The notes: generated by a model from the sequence alone, not told the origin. A stretch of 64,000 bases of DNA from Rhabdornis inornatus (GCA_013397075.1 VWZS01002677.1:58235-122234), one strand, 5' to 3'. Positions 37,681 to 50,304 are shown, counted from the first letter of the stretch. Numbers and translations: made by a program.

Positions 37681-38316
37681 GGATATTTTTCCATTCTCAG
37701 GCTCAGGGTTCACTTTATTGTTGGCATCATTTGGAGAGCACACGTGGGTGGGTGTCGCTGGCCTCGCCGTGGCGGGGAAGGTCTCAGCGCCAGCAGGGTT
37801 CTGCTGCTTTGACAAAACTACCTCTGTGTGCTCCTCCACCAAAGGCTGGGGCTAATTTTAGAAGTCAGACAAATGACAGGCAGGGGAGCATGCTGTCCTC
37901 CCCGCTGTGCCAGCGTGGCACTGATTCATGGGGAGAACAGATGACTTGGCTGAGGCTGGAAGGAAAATAAACACGGCAGAGCTGATCAGTGGCATGAGAG
38001 CAGTGCAATGCATCAACTGCAAAAGCATCCGTGCTGTATGTTCTGTGGCCTTCACCTTTGGCTGCAAACTACCTGCCTGTCTGCTGTTAGGGCTGAAAGA
38101 TCGGGATTCTTGCCTTCTGCAGGAATTAGGGTCAGCTGAGCTCAGAGCAGTGGCTGGAATTGTCTGCCCCATGAACTGTCGGTGCAGACAGTGGGGATCT
38201 AATTGATCACCACCTTGAAAAAACATGGTGATCAAAAAACCTGTACAACCCAAACCCTGATCCGGAGTTCTTTGTTTGGGAGCTAAAGAGTTGACACTAT
38301 GCAGGTAGTTTGACAA
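37681..38316. other. Local CpG- and GC-rich patch, possible promoter-like region
   Basis: This is the most CpG-dense part of the window. Six CpG fall in 37741-37800, which begins with the E-box CACGTG, and several more are spread to about 38265, whereas flanking DNA is strongly CpG-poor. It is too small to be a classical CpG island. Because stops are rare here, frames open on both strands, including the longest frame of the window (152 codons, minus 37858-38316). They overlap and none shows a domain. An inverted repeat lies at 38203-38235. Possible readings are a weak promoter of a non-coding RNA, a regulatory element, or a fragment of an older GC-rich repeat. Confidence 0.3.
38203..38235. 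repeat. Inverted repeat, 10-bp arms
   Basis: TTGATCACCA at 38203-38212 is matched by its exact reverse complement TGGTGATCAA at 38226-38235 across a 13-base spacer. It could form a small hairpin or be a paired binding site. A second shorter one, ACTGTC/GACAGT with a 6-base loop, lies at 38175-38192. Confidence 0.8.
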
Positions 38317-38821
38317 GACTAGGTCTCATTAAAGTGATTATTGTCATGTAATGATTAGGGTCAACTATATTTGCAGGCATTCTGAGATGTCTGGCATCTT
38401 CTGGGATATAGAAGAACTTATACAAAGCTAAGCCTTGCTTAATGAAAAAGTAGAGTTCAAAGTAGTGTACAGAGCAATGAAAAGGGCATTTATGTAAGAG
38501 ATAATAAATTAAAAGTGCTGAAAATATATGAAGATAGATGGAAATAAGCATGTGAATTGCTTCTGAAAAAAACAAGATATGGTAGCATAGATATAAATTG
38601 TAACAAAACAATTTATGTTTTCAAAATTCCATTCATATTTATTTTCATCTAGCTGAATGTCTTTTTCTAGTATGAAATATTGCATGTTTTTTCTCAACTG
38701 TTCCCTGTAATAAGACATTTGCTATGGTATTACAAGATAATAATAACTTTCTCTGATAACACATCTCTCTCACTCTGCATGTTTTCTGGGTGTTTTATTT
38801 GCCCTTTAATATTTTTGACAG

Positions 38822-38997
38822 GTGGGTTGAGATCAGAATAGCAAATCTGCATAATTCAAATGAGAAGGTCACGTCCTGCTTCCCCAGAGGGATTGTCCTG
38901 CTTGAACTGCATAGAGATTTGAAAACCAGTCCCATCGAGCTGGTGGAAGGACCAGAGGACTTGAACAATGCACAGTCACTTCTTTTTCAACTGTCCT
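38822..38997 (+). other. Candidate exon (unidentified, open frame)
   Basis: A pyrimidine-rich stretch with TTTTTGACAG precedes the block (AG at 38820-38821), and CTGTCCT/GTAAGG follows (GT at 38998). One plus frame is open across all 176 bases: one leading base, 58 codons, one trailing base. The peptide is balanced rather than low-complexity, beginning WVEIRIANLHNSNEKVTSCF and later SPIELVEGPEDLNNAQSLLF. It is more G+C-rich than its flanks. No family is recognised. The length is not a multiple of three, so skipping would shift a frame. It may be a coding exon of an unrecognised gene, a lncRNA exon or chance. Confidence 0.3.
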
Positions 38998-41873
38998 GTA
39001 AGGAAAACTTTTTAAAATATGCAGTAACATAGTGGTGTGTTACACTTATGTATTTATGTATAGGTGACAGATTAGCGGGGAGGGTGAAAGTCAAGGCTTT
39101 GATCCTAAAGAAATAGGAAGAATGTTGAAACAAAATGTTCCTGACTATTTAAATACATGTTGTTACCTGGGTGAAAAGTCAAAAAAATATTTCCTAATTT
39201 TGTGGAGGAGGAGATGATGACAGGCTGAGGATGGGCTGGGCCAAATACAACAGCAGCATCTGGCAGATACATCTACTCTGAACACAGGTTCACTGCTGGG
39301 CTTCTTTATAGTTCACACTTAATATCCAACATCTGGGTTAATCCAGCTGTTCCAAGGCTCTTGGTGTCCACCACAGATGCTGCTGGATGGCAAGAGCAAA
39401 CATATGATGTGGGTGGATTAAATAGCAGGTGCTACCTTTTCCTTAAACCCAGCAATACCAGATGTATGAATGCTTCCTTTTTATGCTCCAAGTCAAGCAG
39501 GGATTTCCACAATTATTCAAGTAACTTAGGGTCATTCCAAAGTGTTTCAGATCAGTGTTTGAAAGCACTGGTTGGTGTGCTGATTGCATGCTCCATTATT
39601 TTAATGGGTTGATTCATTTGCTGCTTGGTTAGTTGTAGAGAGTGGTGTTGTGCCAGTGGTGGTAAGATATCGATGATTTCTGAATTCAGACAAAAATGTG
39701 TTTTGATTCTTGGTTTTGTTAAACACCTGTTCTTCACTATATCTGGGGCTATACATGCTTTTCTCTTTATAGTTTTTTTGAATGTGAATATAAATAATAA
39801 ATTACCATTAATAAATTAGCAGGAGTTGACAAAAGAGTAAGTGCAAGTGATGGATTTTTATGTAACCCATAGAGTGTAATTCTGGATGCATTGAAATAAA
39901 TGACAGAAGTCTGAATCTTAAATGCAAACAGTTTTATAAAAATGTTTCATGATCTTAACTAGACATTAAACTAACATTGACTTAAGCCTTCCATCACTGA
40001 GTTGAATTGAAATTAATGTGAGCTAAAATAGAAAAAAATCTGCTGTTGAGAAAAAAGGTTCCTTCCATTGAAATTATTGATGTGGTCTCATGCATTTTAT
40101 GGGTTATGCTTATGTAACACATTACCAGTAGAAACAGAGGTGATGGAATGGCCATCAAAGTTATTAGGGTGCTGTTTGTTTTATTGCTCTGAGTAGATTG
40201 GTTGATTTCAGAATAACCCAAGTTAATGGAGCTGCTAGTGTAAGTACAGTGAGCATGATTTAGTCCTTGACACATACATATTTATGTATTGTTGTGTTGT
40301 GGGGCCCTTCTTCAAGCCATGATTATTCTATTAAGTCCTTGCATTCACTTAAATTTTTCACATGCTGTTTCTTATTTACAAAGTGTTATCCAGGCCTTAC
40401 AAGACCTAATGAATTTTTAATTGTGAGCCAATAATACAAGTTTCAGCAAACACTCTGAAATCATTCATCGTTAAATACATTTTACAAAACAATTTTCTTT
40501 TGCTTACTGGAATCTTACCTCCCTCTTTGCATCTTATCATTTGGCTTCATTAAAATATAAGACATAAGTTACTCAGCTTTTGAATGCCTTCTGTATTATC
40601 AAAATTCTGACTGAATGCTTATTTACATACAGTCAAATCTCAAGCTGATTGCCATCTCTTTATGTGGCTGGAAAAACCTTAGCACATATGAATGCTATTG
40701 TTTTGACTCATTTGTCTTCATATTATTTCCTAGAAAAATGCGCATAGATGTTATGTGAATAAAAAATGGACTCGTTTCTCTAATTGTTTAATTTGTAATG
40801 AAAATCTGATCTTCCATACTGGCTTCACCATTCTATTAAAAAATAATAGATTTTTGTTTTGTTTTGTTTTTGTTATAAAAAATATCTTCATATGAAAAAA
40901 TATTTTTGATGAGCAGTGGTGTTAGAGAAACTTGCACTTTTCTCTATTAATGTTCTTTTTTTGCTATTGCTCAAGTAAGGTGTATTTGTATTGCGTTTTA
41001 TACCTCAGATTCTGGGCAGCATATGTGAACATCAAAAGATTCTTCTTATATTTTTAAAGAACAATTAAACCTGCCAAATTTGGACTGTAAAATCAGCATG
41101 TGCATTCATGGTTAGGATTATAAAAACAATTTATAAGAAATGAGACATTAGTTCAGAAATCTTGGCAAACTGTAAGTTAAAGAAAAAGAAGTAATATTTT
41201 TTTAACCATAATAGATAGTGCAGTGAAAAGTGATACTGTTAAGATGTAAGGAAGATTTACCAGTGGAAAATTATAGCTTTTCCATAAATTTCATTGATTT
41301 TTAAATTTTTATATAGAACCATTGCTCCAATGTCTGTTACATTCCTTAAGCTCTTTTCAAATAAGCAAGCATGAGAACATGATTTAACTCTGTTATCAGT
41401 TTTCCCAAATGAAAATATTAGCCTGTGAGTTCTTGGCATTGACAGGAAACAAAACATAATAATTTTGTTGTTTCAAGATTATCAGAAAATTTCATAACTA
41501 AAACAGAGATAGAATTAGAAATTGTTTAATGTTTGAGAGAAAAATTGGTACCATCCATTATTTAATGAAGGCTATAATTCAGAGTTTCTCAGAACAATAA
41601 GAATAAAGGAATGTAGTCAGTTATTTCCTTTTTTATGTGAGTCATGGTGTTTCTGATTTGTTGGGATGATGGTACAAAATCCTCTTTGCAGCTCAAAGTG
41701 CATGGTCTCATACTTGTAATATTGACCAGCAGTTTGGCTTTCCTGAATTGTTATAAAAATTGTGTGAAATAAATGATCCATTGATGTTTAAGGGGCTAAC
41801 TTGTAGAGTAATGGGAGGGGGTGTAGAAACTTTTGGGCAAAGGCTTTTTTTGTAGCCCACATTCCCCTTTCAG
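38998..41873. other. A+T-rich DNA, no gene seen
   Basis: No gene or identified repeat. Short frames at 39361-39612 (plus) and 39994-40275 (minus) lack domains. A T-rich stretch with TTTTG units lies near 40853-40874. Confidence 0.55.
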
Positions 41874-42023
41874 GTCTGTCTGATGCCTGAGTACAGCAAG
41901 CAGGTGCAATTCCATGGTGTAGTAGCGAGGATATGGAATTTAAAAATTCTGCTTTGGAATACACTTAAGGAAACAGTTAAGGAAGTTCAGCAGAGGACCT
42001 CAATGCCTGAAGGGACATTTCCT
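41874..42023 (+). other. Candidate phase-0 exon, 50 codons
   Basis: The acceptor is good: a T-run, then CCCACATTCCCCTTTCAG ending at 41873. The donor is near-consensus: CCT/GTGAGT at 42023/42024. The enclosed 150 bases are exactly 50 open codons on the plus strand in phase 0-0, so the block could be included or skipped without frame change. The peptide includes MPEYSKQVQFHGVVARIWNL and later KETVKEVQQRTSMPEG. It has mixed composition and resembles no family I know. Of the five candidates it has the best combination of splice sites, length and frame. The frame continues past the donor to 42128, so it could also be a fragment of a single-exon relic. Confidence 0.33.
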
Positions 42024-45000
42024 GTGAGTACCCAGCCAGAAGAGTGGCTGTACTCCATGGCTTTGTCCATCTTTCAAGGGAGAATCCTCATGTGTTCTCA
42101 GCTGGGTAGAACCTTTGACAAAAAATGAGGGGACAATACATAAAAAATATATTTGTTTATGCAAGACAGGGGAATAATTTCAGATATGAATGATAACTGC
42201 TTATTTAGACATTCTCCTTCTTTACTTCCAAATTTCAGTCTAAACCCAAGATTAAGGTGGGTTTCAAGCTCCAGAGGTTCACTGAGGTCTACCTGCTCTT
42301 TGTGGGCAGCTCTTATATCCTTGGCACTCTGAAACTCTTGCCATGTATCACAACACAGATTCAAAATGTCTTTTTTTCTTCTGTGTTCATGTGTCCACAG
42401 AGAAAAAAGTTTTTTATGTGCTATTCAAAATAATTGAAAAAGAAGACCTCTCCAATTTGCAATGTTGTCTGAATCTTGTTTTGAAGATATAAGCCCCTAA
42501 AAAACATAATTCTCTCTTTTCACAAAACCAGTAACCCACCCAATGAAAATCCTAAATGACTTAAAATCTTTTGTGAGAGAAGGGATTTGCCCATAGAATA
42601 GTAGTATTGATTTCATCCCCTTTGTTTCTCACTAGAGATTCCCTTTTATAGCATGTGCTAATGGATATTTTGGTGGAAATCAACTGAAGTAAGTGGGGTT
42701 TTGACTTTAAATCAGTGTTTGAAATGTCTACTGTGTACCTGGAAATTTCACTATGGAAATGGCCAGTGGGTCCTTGCTTAATTAAGCCAACAAGACTCAT
42801 AAAAGCAGAAACAGGGTTAATTTATAAAACCTCTTAAGTATTATTCCTCTCTTGAGAAAATACTTTAGATTGGACCATGCTCTTGTGAGTGTACAATAGT
42901 GAGAGCTACAGTATTACTTTGAGAAAACACTCTCTTACTTTAACAACATTTAAAGCAAGTTTCTATAGATGTAAAGGTGTAGCTGAAATTCAGTTAAGGT
43001 TGAAATATACTGTCCTTTGAAATATGACTTCAGCGTTTTTGACTAGCTGTAACATTTAATTTTATTTTTAAGAATATAAAAGGATGGTATTTTTCAAATG
43101 CCTGAAGTATGGGAAAAAACTGAAAATGGTTGCCTTTTCAGAAAACTTTCTTCAGCCTTTTCATTTAGCCTTTTAGAAAGGGCAGGGTTATGCAAACTCA
43201 AGATACAAGTAACAAAGAACAGTAGGAATAATATACCAGAAGGTAAGGAGGGGGATATGCTCAGCTCCACACTCTTTATTTAATGAGGTGATTATTTGTT
43301 TTTTTTCCCTAAATAGGAAAATCTGTTCTGGAGAAAAAGCTACATTTTAATATATTAGGTAAAAATTTTGACTGACACTCTGTAAAATGTGCGGAATAGT
43401 AACTGAAAGCTATAAAAGACACATTTTTTCCCTGCCCAGGCTTAATACAAAATTCTGTGTTTATATCAGAGCTTTAAAATATTTATATAAGTTATTTGGG
43501 TGAGGGGTCTGAAATGAAGTGCAACAAAAAAAAAAGCTCCAAAGAGAACAGTTGATTGCATAATGGCATGAGTAAGTATCTCAATATTATGCAAATAAGA
43601 TTTGCTGTAGGTGACTACAGAATAATTATTCTAGTGCTAAAATTGGTGATGACAACTGTGTTTTTCAGGAATTTGACTTCAGATCTTGGCTCTTGGGGCT
43701 GACCTTGTGTAAGTGGTAACTAGTGACAAAAAATCTTCACCATTAGGTAAATGTTCTGCTATGGAGGGACTCTAAAGCAGTAAATTGTGCCAATACACAT
43801 CCATGTCAGGGATTCTGTGAATTAATAGACTACTTCAGTAATTTAACAACATGGATAAAGGTCCATCTGTGAAAAATGACGGCACCATGAATAAAATCTA
43901 AAGAACAGGAAGTGTAGCACAAATAACTTGTGATAACGTGAATCTCAAAAAAGTGGAACCGTTTTATTGCAGGGAAGTCTGTGTTGCAAATTCTAATAGC
44001 AAGAGAAATGAAGCTCTAGTAGACACATGAAGATTTAGCAGGTGGAAACCATAATATGCCAAGGGATATTTTTCTTGTTTTCAGAACACCCACACTCCTA
44101 GTAACTGATATTAATGTTACATTTCTATATGCAGAAAAAAATTGTCTTCAGAAGGATTTGTCTGAAAATTTGTTGCCTTTCTGCTGTCTTTTCTGATATT
44201 ACTTACATGCTATATTTTGAAAATAAATAGTCTGTGTGACAGAATCTGAATTTTTCAACATATTAGTAATATGTAGCAGTGTCACAATGAAAGTAATGGT
44301 TTGATGTTTCCATGTTATTAAACTTCAATTTAGTTCTTCTAAAAAATGCTAAAATTCTCCACATATTTAAAGCTTGAACACTTAAAAAATACCTTATTCA
44401 TGAACAGCACCGGTGGATTAGATCTTTTAATCAAATTTAATGAAATGTGGAGAACTCTGAATAATTAATTTTCTTGCATTTTAAATCACTCATATAATTT
44501 TTATTATTAATATTTTGCGGTTTCAGAAATTATATTTTATAACACAGCAATATTAATAGATTTCTTAACCTAGACTAAATGAATGTTTATGCTGGATAGT
44601 TCCATTTAGCAAAACCCTAAAATCTCAGAACTAATTTTTTTTTTTTTTTTTGGATAGTCTAAAATATTTTTGTAATATACTCTAGCTTGGATTTATATGA
44701 CATGGTGAACACCCACTTTTCTCAACAGGTTTGCAGCTTTTTTAAGGTTGCATTCCTGCCATGCAGTTCCCCTTGAGCTTCAATTTGTGACATTTGGAGA
44801 GAACTGCAGAGATGCTGTTTAGGGATGGATTTCCAGATGCATCTGTTCCTTGGTTATTTCTCTAGGTATGGGGAACCAGTCCTGTGAAATGCTGTGTGTT
44901 TCTTAATTTCAGTGGGAATTGACAGTGCAATGCAGAGTGCAAGAAGGCTCAGAAGTATTTCCTAAAATAATGGATGGAGAAGAAAACCTCAGATTAATCC

Positions 45001-45839
45001 AGAGGTCCTGTGACTTGTGTGTGTGAGTCAAGTGTTCTAAAAGTAAAAGCAGAAAAATACACAGCTTTACAGGTAACACCAGGTTTTTCCCAGTTGGTTA
45101 AATTATCCAGGTTCCTTTTACCCAAGTGTAGTTTCTACTTACCTCAGTATGTTGGAGATACCATATGTTACAGATAAACTATGCTTTTCCTTATTTATAG
45201 CAATATTCACTATTTTCCCAGTGTTCACTCAAAATGGCTCAACTGGACTACACTGTATTAAAAAATCTTTTGGAATGCTTAATTTTATCTTAATTTTATC
45301 TTTTAATTTCTCCATATCAAATTAAAACAAAGCAAACATCTGAAAAAAAAAAGTAACAACAATGGCTTAAAATACTAAAATATTTACTTCAGTGACCCCT
45401 GGAGAGTCACAAGGACCTTCATGAATCTTCTTAGGTTTTTGAGGGAGATTTACCATGTTGTTTTCTTGTATGTGTTTCATTTAAAAGATGCATCCTGTGT
45501 GCCAGGAGTAGAGAATGACAATATTTCTTCCAGTTAATTTTAAAACCCTGAGAAGGCTTTAGTTGTTTTATTTTCCAGATGCTTGAAAATCTTTGTTAGT
45601 CAGTCTGGGTACAAGACCAGGTACAGTCATGGGACTGAACATGAGTTTTGATTATGTACTCAAAGCCATGTCATGACAGAGGGCTGGTGATTGCTTAGTA
45701 TTTGTTATGGTATAAGAAAGGATCACCTTCATCAGTGAACTGATGAATAGGATAATTCAAGGAAGAATTGACATTACTTGAGGCCAAAATGGTGAAATGT
45801 TCTAAAATAGCATTACAAGCACATGTGACAATTTTGGAG
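42024..45839. other. A+T-rich DNA, no gene seen
   Basis: No gene. A minus frame at 42098-42364 reads as polar and protein-like, but no pyrimidine tract precedes it on that strand. A perfect 14-base palindrome AGAATAATTATTCT lies at 43619-43632 near an octamer word ATGCAAAT (43589-43596). A T17 run is at 44635-44651. Confidence 0.5.
44635..44651. repeat. Poly-T tract (T17)
   Basis: Uninterrupted run of seventeen T. No retroelement body is recognised next to it. Confidence 0.88.
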
Positions 45840-46185
45840 AATTAATAGAGGTCATTTGGTCCATCAAGACATGTTCTTTCTAGTAGACTGTTTTCCCAAG
45901 AATGATATCTAATTGTTTCTTGAATGACACTGGTGCTATTTGCCTCTACAACTTTGCCTGCAGGCTATTCTAAGTATTTATTGTTCTCTGCATGAAAAGG
46001 TGCTTTCTGATATACATGCTGTTGGGTTTTTTTTGTTTTTTTTTAATTTCCAGTTAAGTTCTCTTCTCTTATAATCTATGTCGGAATGGAAATAATAACC
46101 TGAATTGACATGATCTGTGGCAGTTAAGAATTTACGTGCTTCAAAAGAGACAGTTCTACCCTGTCCTTAAAATTAGATGCCCAGA
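45840..46185 (-). mobile_element. Ancient CR1/L3-like LINE fragment, antisense
   Basis: The plus strand shows, in the right order, much-decayed antisense blocks of an old CR1-clade LINE: 'GAGGTCATTTGGTCCATC' near 45848, 'TTGCCTCTACAACTTTGCCTG' (in parts) near 45939, then 'ATTCTAAGTATTTATTGTTCTC' in parts, 'AAAAGGTGCTTTCTGATATAC' in parts, and a later 'AGACAGTTCTACCCTGTC'. The spacing and wording match the 3' region of the L3/CR1 group shared by amniotes, not the younger avian CR1 copies at 27.4 and 50.3 kb. A T-rich interruption (46026-46044) sits inside. No coding capacity remains. Divergence is high, so the exact family and both ends are uncertain. Confidence 0.6.
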
Positions 46186-49100
46186 TTTATAATCTAAGTA
46201 ACCACAACTTTATATCAAATGGTGGCAGGGAAGATTTCACATCAGAATTTTCTTATTTCCCTGAATGCACTTTACTGATGTTGTTGGTGCTAGGTCCCCC
46301 ACAGACCAAAAACCTGTCCAATACAGAACATCTGATGACACTTGTTGTCTTTTTTAACATCAGCTAAAGGGAAGACAAATGTGAGATGTACTTTAAACTT
46401 ATTTTGACAGGCAGAAAAATGAGAGGCAATAGCTGGGGACATGACAGCAAGAGTTCACTAACTCCTCCTTTGTTCTTTTTTCAAAACAGCTCAGTCTTGC
46501 CTCAGTTTTGGGAGATTTAAAAGGTAAATCAGATTGTCTACACTGCCTAACTTTTAACAGTATCAAACCTAGGTTACTGGTCTTAAGGAGGGGTGCCTAA
46601 TCTTCCTGAATCTTTACAGTTTTTGCCCAGCACTGGTCAGAGAAGCTGATTAGGCAATTCAGTCACAGTCCTATTCATGTGGGGTTTTTGACTGTGTCAG
46701 ACTCCAGAAAAGCAGCCAAGACAATGTTTAGCTGGCTGTAGCATAGACTACTGTAGCAGCAACAGCATCATGGTCTCCATGCCACATTTCTTTTTTGTCT
46801 GGTGACAGAGAAATCAAAGCTTCTTCCTATCTCACCATTTCCCATTCAACCACCCTGCTCTAGTTCCATCCATAACTAATTCTTCAGTTGCAGACTCCTT
46901 ACTGGGCTTCAGATGGTCCAAGTCTACAACTCCTCAGCAAAAACAAAAAGAAAAATCAGTTTTTCTCCCACTTCTGAGAAATTTCTTGAACCTTCATACT
47001 GAAAATAGACACAGAACACCGTATCATCTCCTGTGGCAGACCCTGCTAGCACTCTTCTTCTAGCAGCTTGGGTTTCAGATTAGTTGAGAGTCTGTAATAT
47101 CAATTTACAGACTTGAGACCCAGGTTTCATATCATGAGGAGCTGCACATGTTTTAGGAAAGAAAAACTGACTGCCATCAGTTAAGCACTAAGATATTGCT
47201 GTGAACAGATTATGTGGAAAACTTTATGGAAATGCAACAAGTGCCTCCACCCTGGCTCTGAACTACGGATACTGACCCTCAGTGGAAGGTCTATAAATCA
47301 AGTCCTACTACTCAAGGACAGAGTTGTGTAAAAGGGGTCAAAATAGCAATAAAACATGTTTATTTAGAGACTTTGATAAAATACCAGGCTTTAGGGAGGA
47401 CTTTGACATTTCTAGGAATTTACTTCTATTTTTCATTTATGTTCTTTGAAAGAGAATGAACATTATACTTCCTTGCTTTCTCCTGGATAAGCAGCGCTTA
47501 AAACAAGGTCTTCAATTTGTAAAAAAACAAACAAGCAAGCAAAAATCATGACCAGTTTCCAGTCCTGAAGGAGAATTCCTTCCCTGACTATCAATGCTTA
47601 TATTAACTAGTTTTCCAACATGTATTCCAGATAAGACAGCTTCAAGCTATTCTGAATAACCATTTCATTGAAGTGATTTCAGACACACAAAATCTCTGAG
47701 ACTCTCTTATCCCTCATTGAACAGCAAGAGCAGCCATAATAATTATTTCAAATCATTGTTACATGGGAAGAACAGGGATCCATAAATACATCCATGGCAG
47801 AATTTGTGCTGTCTTAAATCATCTCTTAGCCTAGAATGCCCTGCAATATTGCAAAGCATCCTTGTAATGTGCTGGTCACAAAATATTCATCTGAAGAGTG
47901 TGAGTCTTGCATACCAGTGCCAGTTTCTGATTGTGGCAAGCTGACCTTCCTTCATTGCCAGTGATGAACATGGACATGGGTTAGAGTTTGTGTCAGAACA
48001 TGTCTGTAGAACAAACTGATCACAAATTATAATGGCATTGACTTTAATTTATGCTGCCATCATAGTAGGCCTATGCTTGATGGGAAAATCCCTTCTAGCT
48101 TAATACTAAGGAGGATGATGGACAGTCCTAACCAGTGTCTTGAGGTTAACATGGAAGTTGAGTTGCACCACACAATCTTCTTTCCCCACCTATATTAAGA
48201 TCTAGGGAGTCCCAAGGACAAGCTACTGTACAGATACCTTGCCAGAGCTTTCTCAGTGAAACCATTATCACTAGGTATGCAACACAATTGGTTTAAAAAG
48301 AGAGAAAAATTGAATATTACAGAACATTCTTTTTCTTTTTTTTTAATTATAAAATAATGTGAGATAACAAGAGTAATTATTTTTTCCAGCTAGGGAAACT
48401 CAATGAAATTAAATTTGTAGAAATTTCTTTACTGTAGAAAGAAAGAAAAAAAGGAGAAAGAATTATGAAAAATATAGAATGGATAAATCCATGTAGTGCA
48501 TTCCAGCAGACATTAAATACTCAATGTGATTTTTAAACTTATTTTCTTTTATTAGGCTTCAGGTTAGCAGAGACTGTTTTATCAAAACTTGTATGAAGCT
48601 AATTTTGTCTAAGCTCTAAATTAGTATCATAGCATGAGACACATGGTTTTAGTTTACTACTATATTTTCAAGATATCTCTATATTTGCCTAGGAGAGGGT
48701 AACTGAATTTCAGTAAATCAGCATTTCACATATATCTAGAGGCCATGTTTTAACTGGATATGCATTCTGTTTAGCCATATTGATGAGGTTTGCTTTCACA
48801 GGTGTAAAACAGGGTCAGTAATGCTAATAAACCCAGGAATTATTCCCCTGTGAAGACCAAAACACTGCCAGAAGCAAAGAAATTGATAAGACTTAGCCAG
48901 AAATTGAATATGACATGTTTTTTGCATCTTGGAGTGATGCATTGAACTTACTTGTTTTTCTTGAAGTCTAAATATTTAGTCTCTTAATTCACTTAAATGC
49001 CAGTCTTTATTTTCTTAAATTTGACTTTGTTTTGAGCTAAAGTTAAAAGGGAGATGCTACTTCAAAATAAGATTCTTTTCAGTTCATTCAAGAGAATTGT

Positions 49101-50304
49101 GATTTTACTGTTTTTAATGGCTGCTTTGTTTTATAAAGTACATTATGTTCACACATCACAAGGATTTGTAACAGGTTATCTCACTTAACAGTAATATTTA
49201 ATTTTGTATCCTTTTACCTTCAGGAAGAGTGGAACAACTAGTGCAGATTTCAGTCTGCCTAAAATAATTTTCTCTGCTGGATGGAGCAGATTATTACAAG
49301 GTAATTTAAAATATATATAGAAAGTGGGGAAAAGTTGTTTACAGCAAATGCATTTGTTAACCCTCTGATAATTGCCTACAGTGTTTTGAAGATGCAAACA
49401 CAAATATGCCATATGAATTTATGCATGAATTTCATCTAAGAATATCTCAGACTTGTCCTAATAACTAGAAATACATTTTCTAAAGCAAATTGTTATCTGG
49501 GAATAAATTGCATGTTGGCTACATCCTTCCTCCCACAGTCACTTGTATATCACCAGTTGCTTGCTCTTTCTGCTTTCCCCCCCCCTTTTTTTTTTTTTAA
49601 CAAACACATTTAACAGCTGTGGAAACAAACAGGGCATACTTGGCAAAAGTAGGGAGCAGATGCCAAACTCTGCAGTGCTTGTTCTCACAGCATCAGGCAG
49701 GGCTGCTGCTAACTCCTTGGTGTCACCTCTGCTGGCTCCTTCTCCAGTTTCACTGCTGGCAGGCAGCAGAAGGTGCATCTGGAGATGTTGTCGAGGTCCT
49801 GCAGCTGTGGGGCTGCCTTGGCTCCCGTGTCCGTATTTCTCTTTTATATTTAAATGTTATTTTTGCATGAAATAACGCTAATTACTCAAACATAGCTGGT
49901 ATTTCTCTCAGTGTTCACGGAGAGAGGGGGAAAAAATAATACTGTTTTCTGTAGATGTTTTTCTATGATTAATTACAGTCTTGATTTTGGGGGGAGATTG
50001 GGTTCCTCTTTGATGGGGCACAAAAATATCAGTTGACACCTGGCTGTCACTGCTGATGTGCTGTGAGAACCTGTGGCATTTTGGTTAGACTGTGTCTGGG
50101 TGTGATATGGGGGTCACATCAGTGTGTGGGGAAAGGAGAAGGTGAGTGGGGTATGGGTTCTGTGGCCTCGTTCACTTTTGGTTTTGCTTTAAGTTACAAG
50201 TCACCCTGGAGAGCAACTAATTCCAAATGCTATTAATAGCCTGTAAAATAAATCTGGCGTCCCAGAGAGAGAGAGGGAACAAAAGAGGAAGCTGAAGGGA
50301 GAAT
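46186..50304. other. Non-coding DNA with simple repeats, no gene seen
   Basis: No gene. 46250-47330 is a little richer in G+C but has no long frame. At 49543-49875 several frames open on both strands around a C9-T13 junction (49577-49598). These are composition-driven and carry no domain. Confidence 0.5.
49577..49598. repeat. C9-T13 homopolymer junction
   Basis: Nine C (49577-49585) followed directly by thirteen T (49586-49598). Pure pyrimidine strand. Lengths are prone to sequencing error. Confidence 0.85.

Noticed and set aside
37858..38316. Longest open frame of the window, 152 codons on the minus strand
   Set aside because: It lies in the GC/CpG-rich patch where stops are rare, overlaps equally open plus-strand frames, and shows no domain or protein-like periodicity.
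42098..42364. 88-codon minus-strand frame that reads protein-like
   Set aside because: The minus-strand sequence in front of it has no pyrimidine tract and it overlaps the plus candidate's extended frame. Kept only as a remark.
43589..43596. Octamer ATGCAAAT (also at 58313-58320 and 59053-59060) as POU-factor sites
   Set aside because: Three copies of an A+T-rich 8-mer in 64 kb are about what chance gives, and the copies are far apart.
49543..49875. Overlapping frames of 79-110 codons on both strands
   Set aside because: They arise around a C9-T13 homopolymer and a GC-richer stretch. Simultaneous openness on both strands points to composition, not coding.
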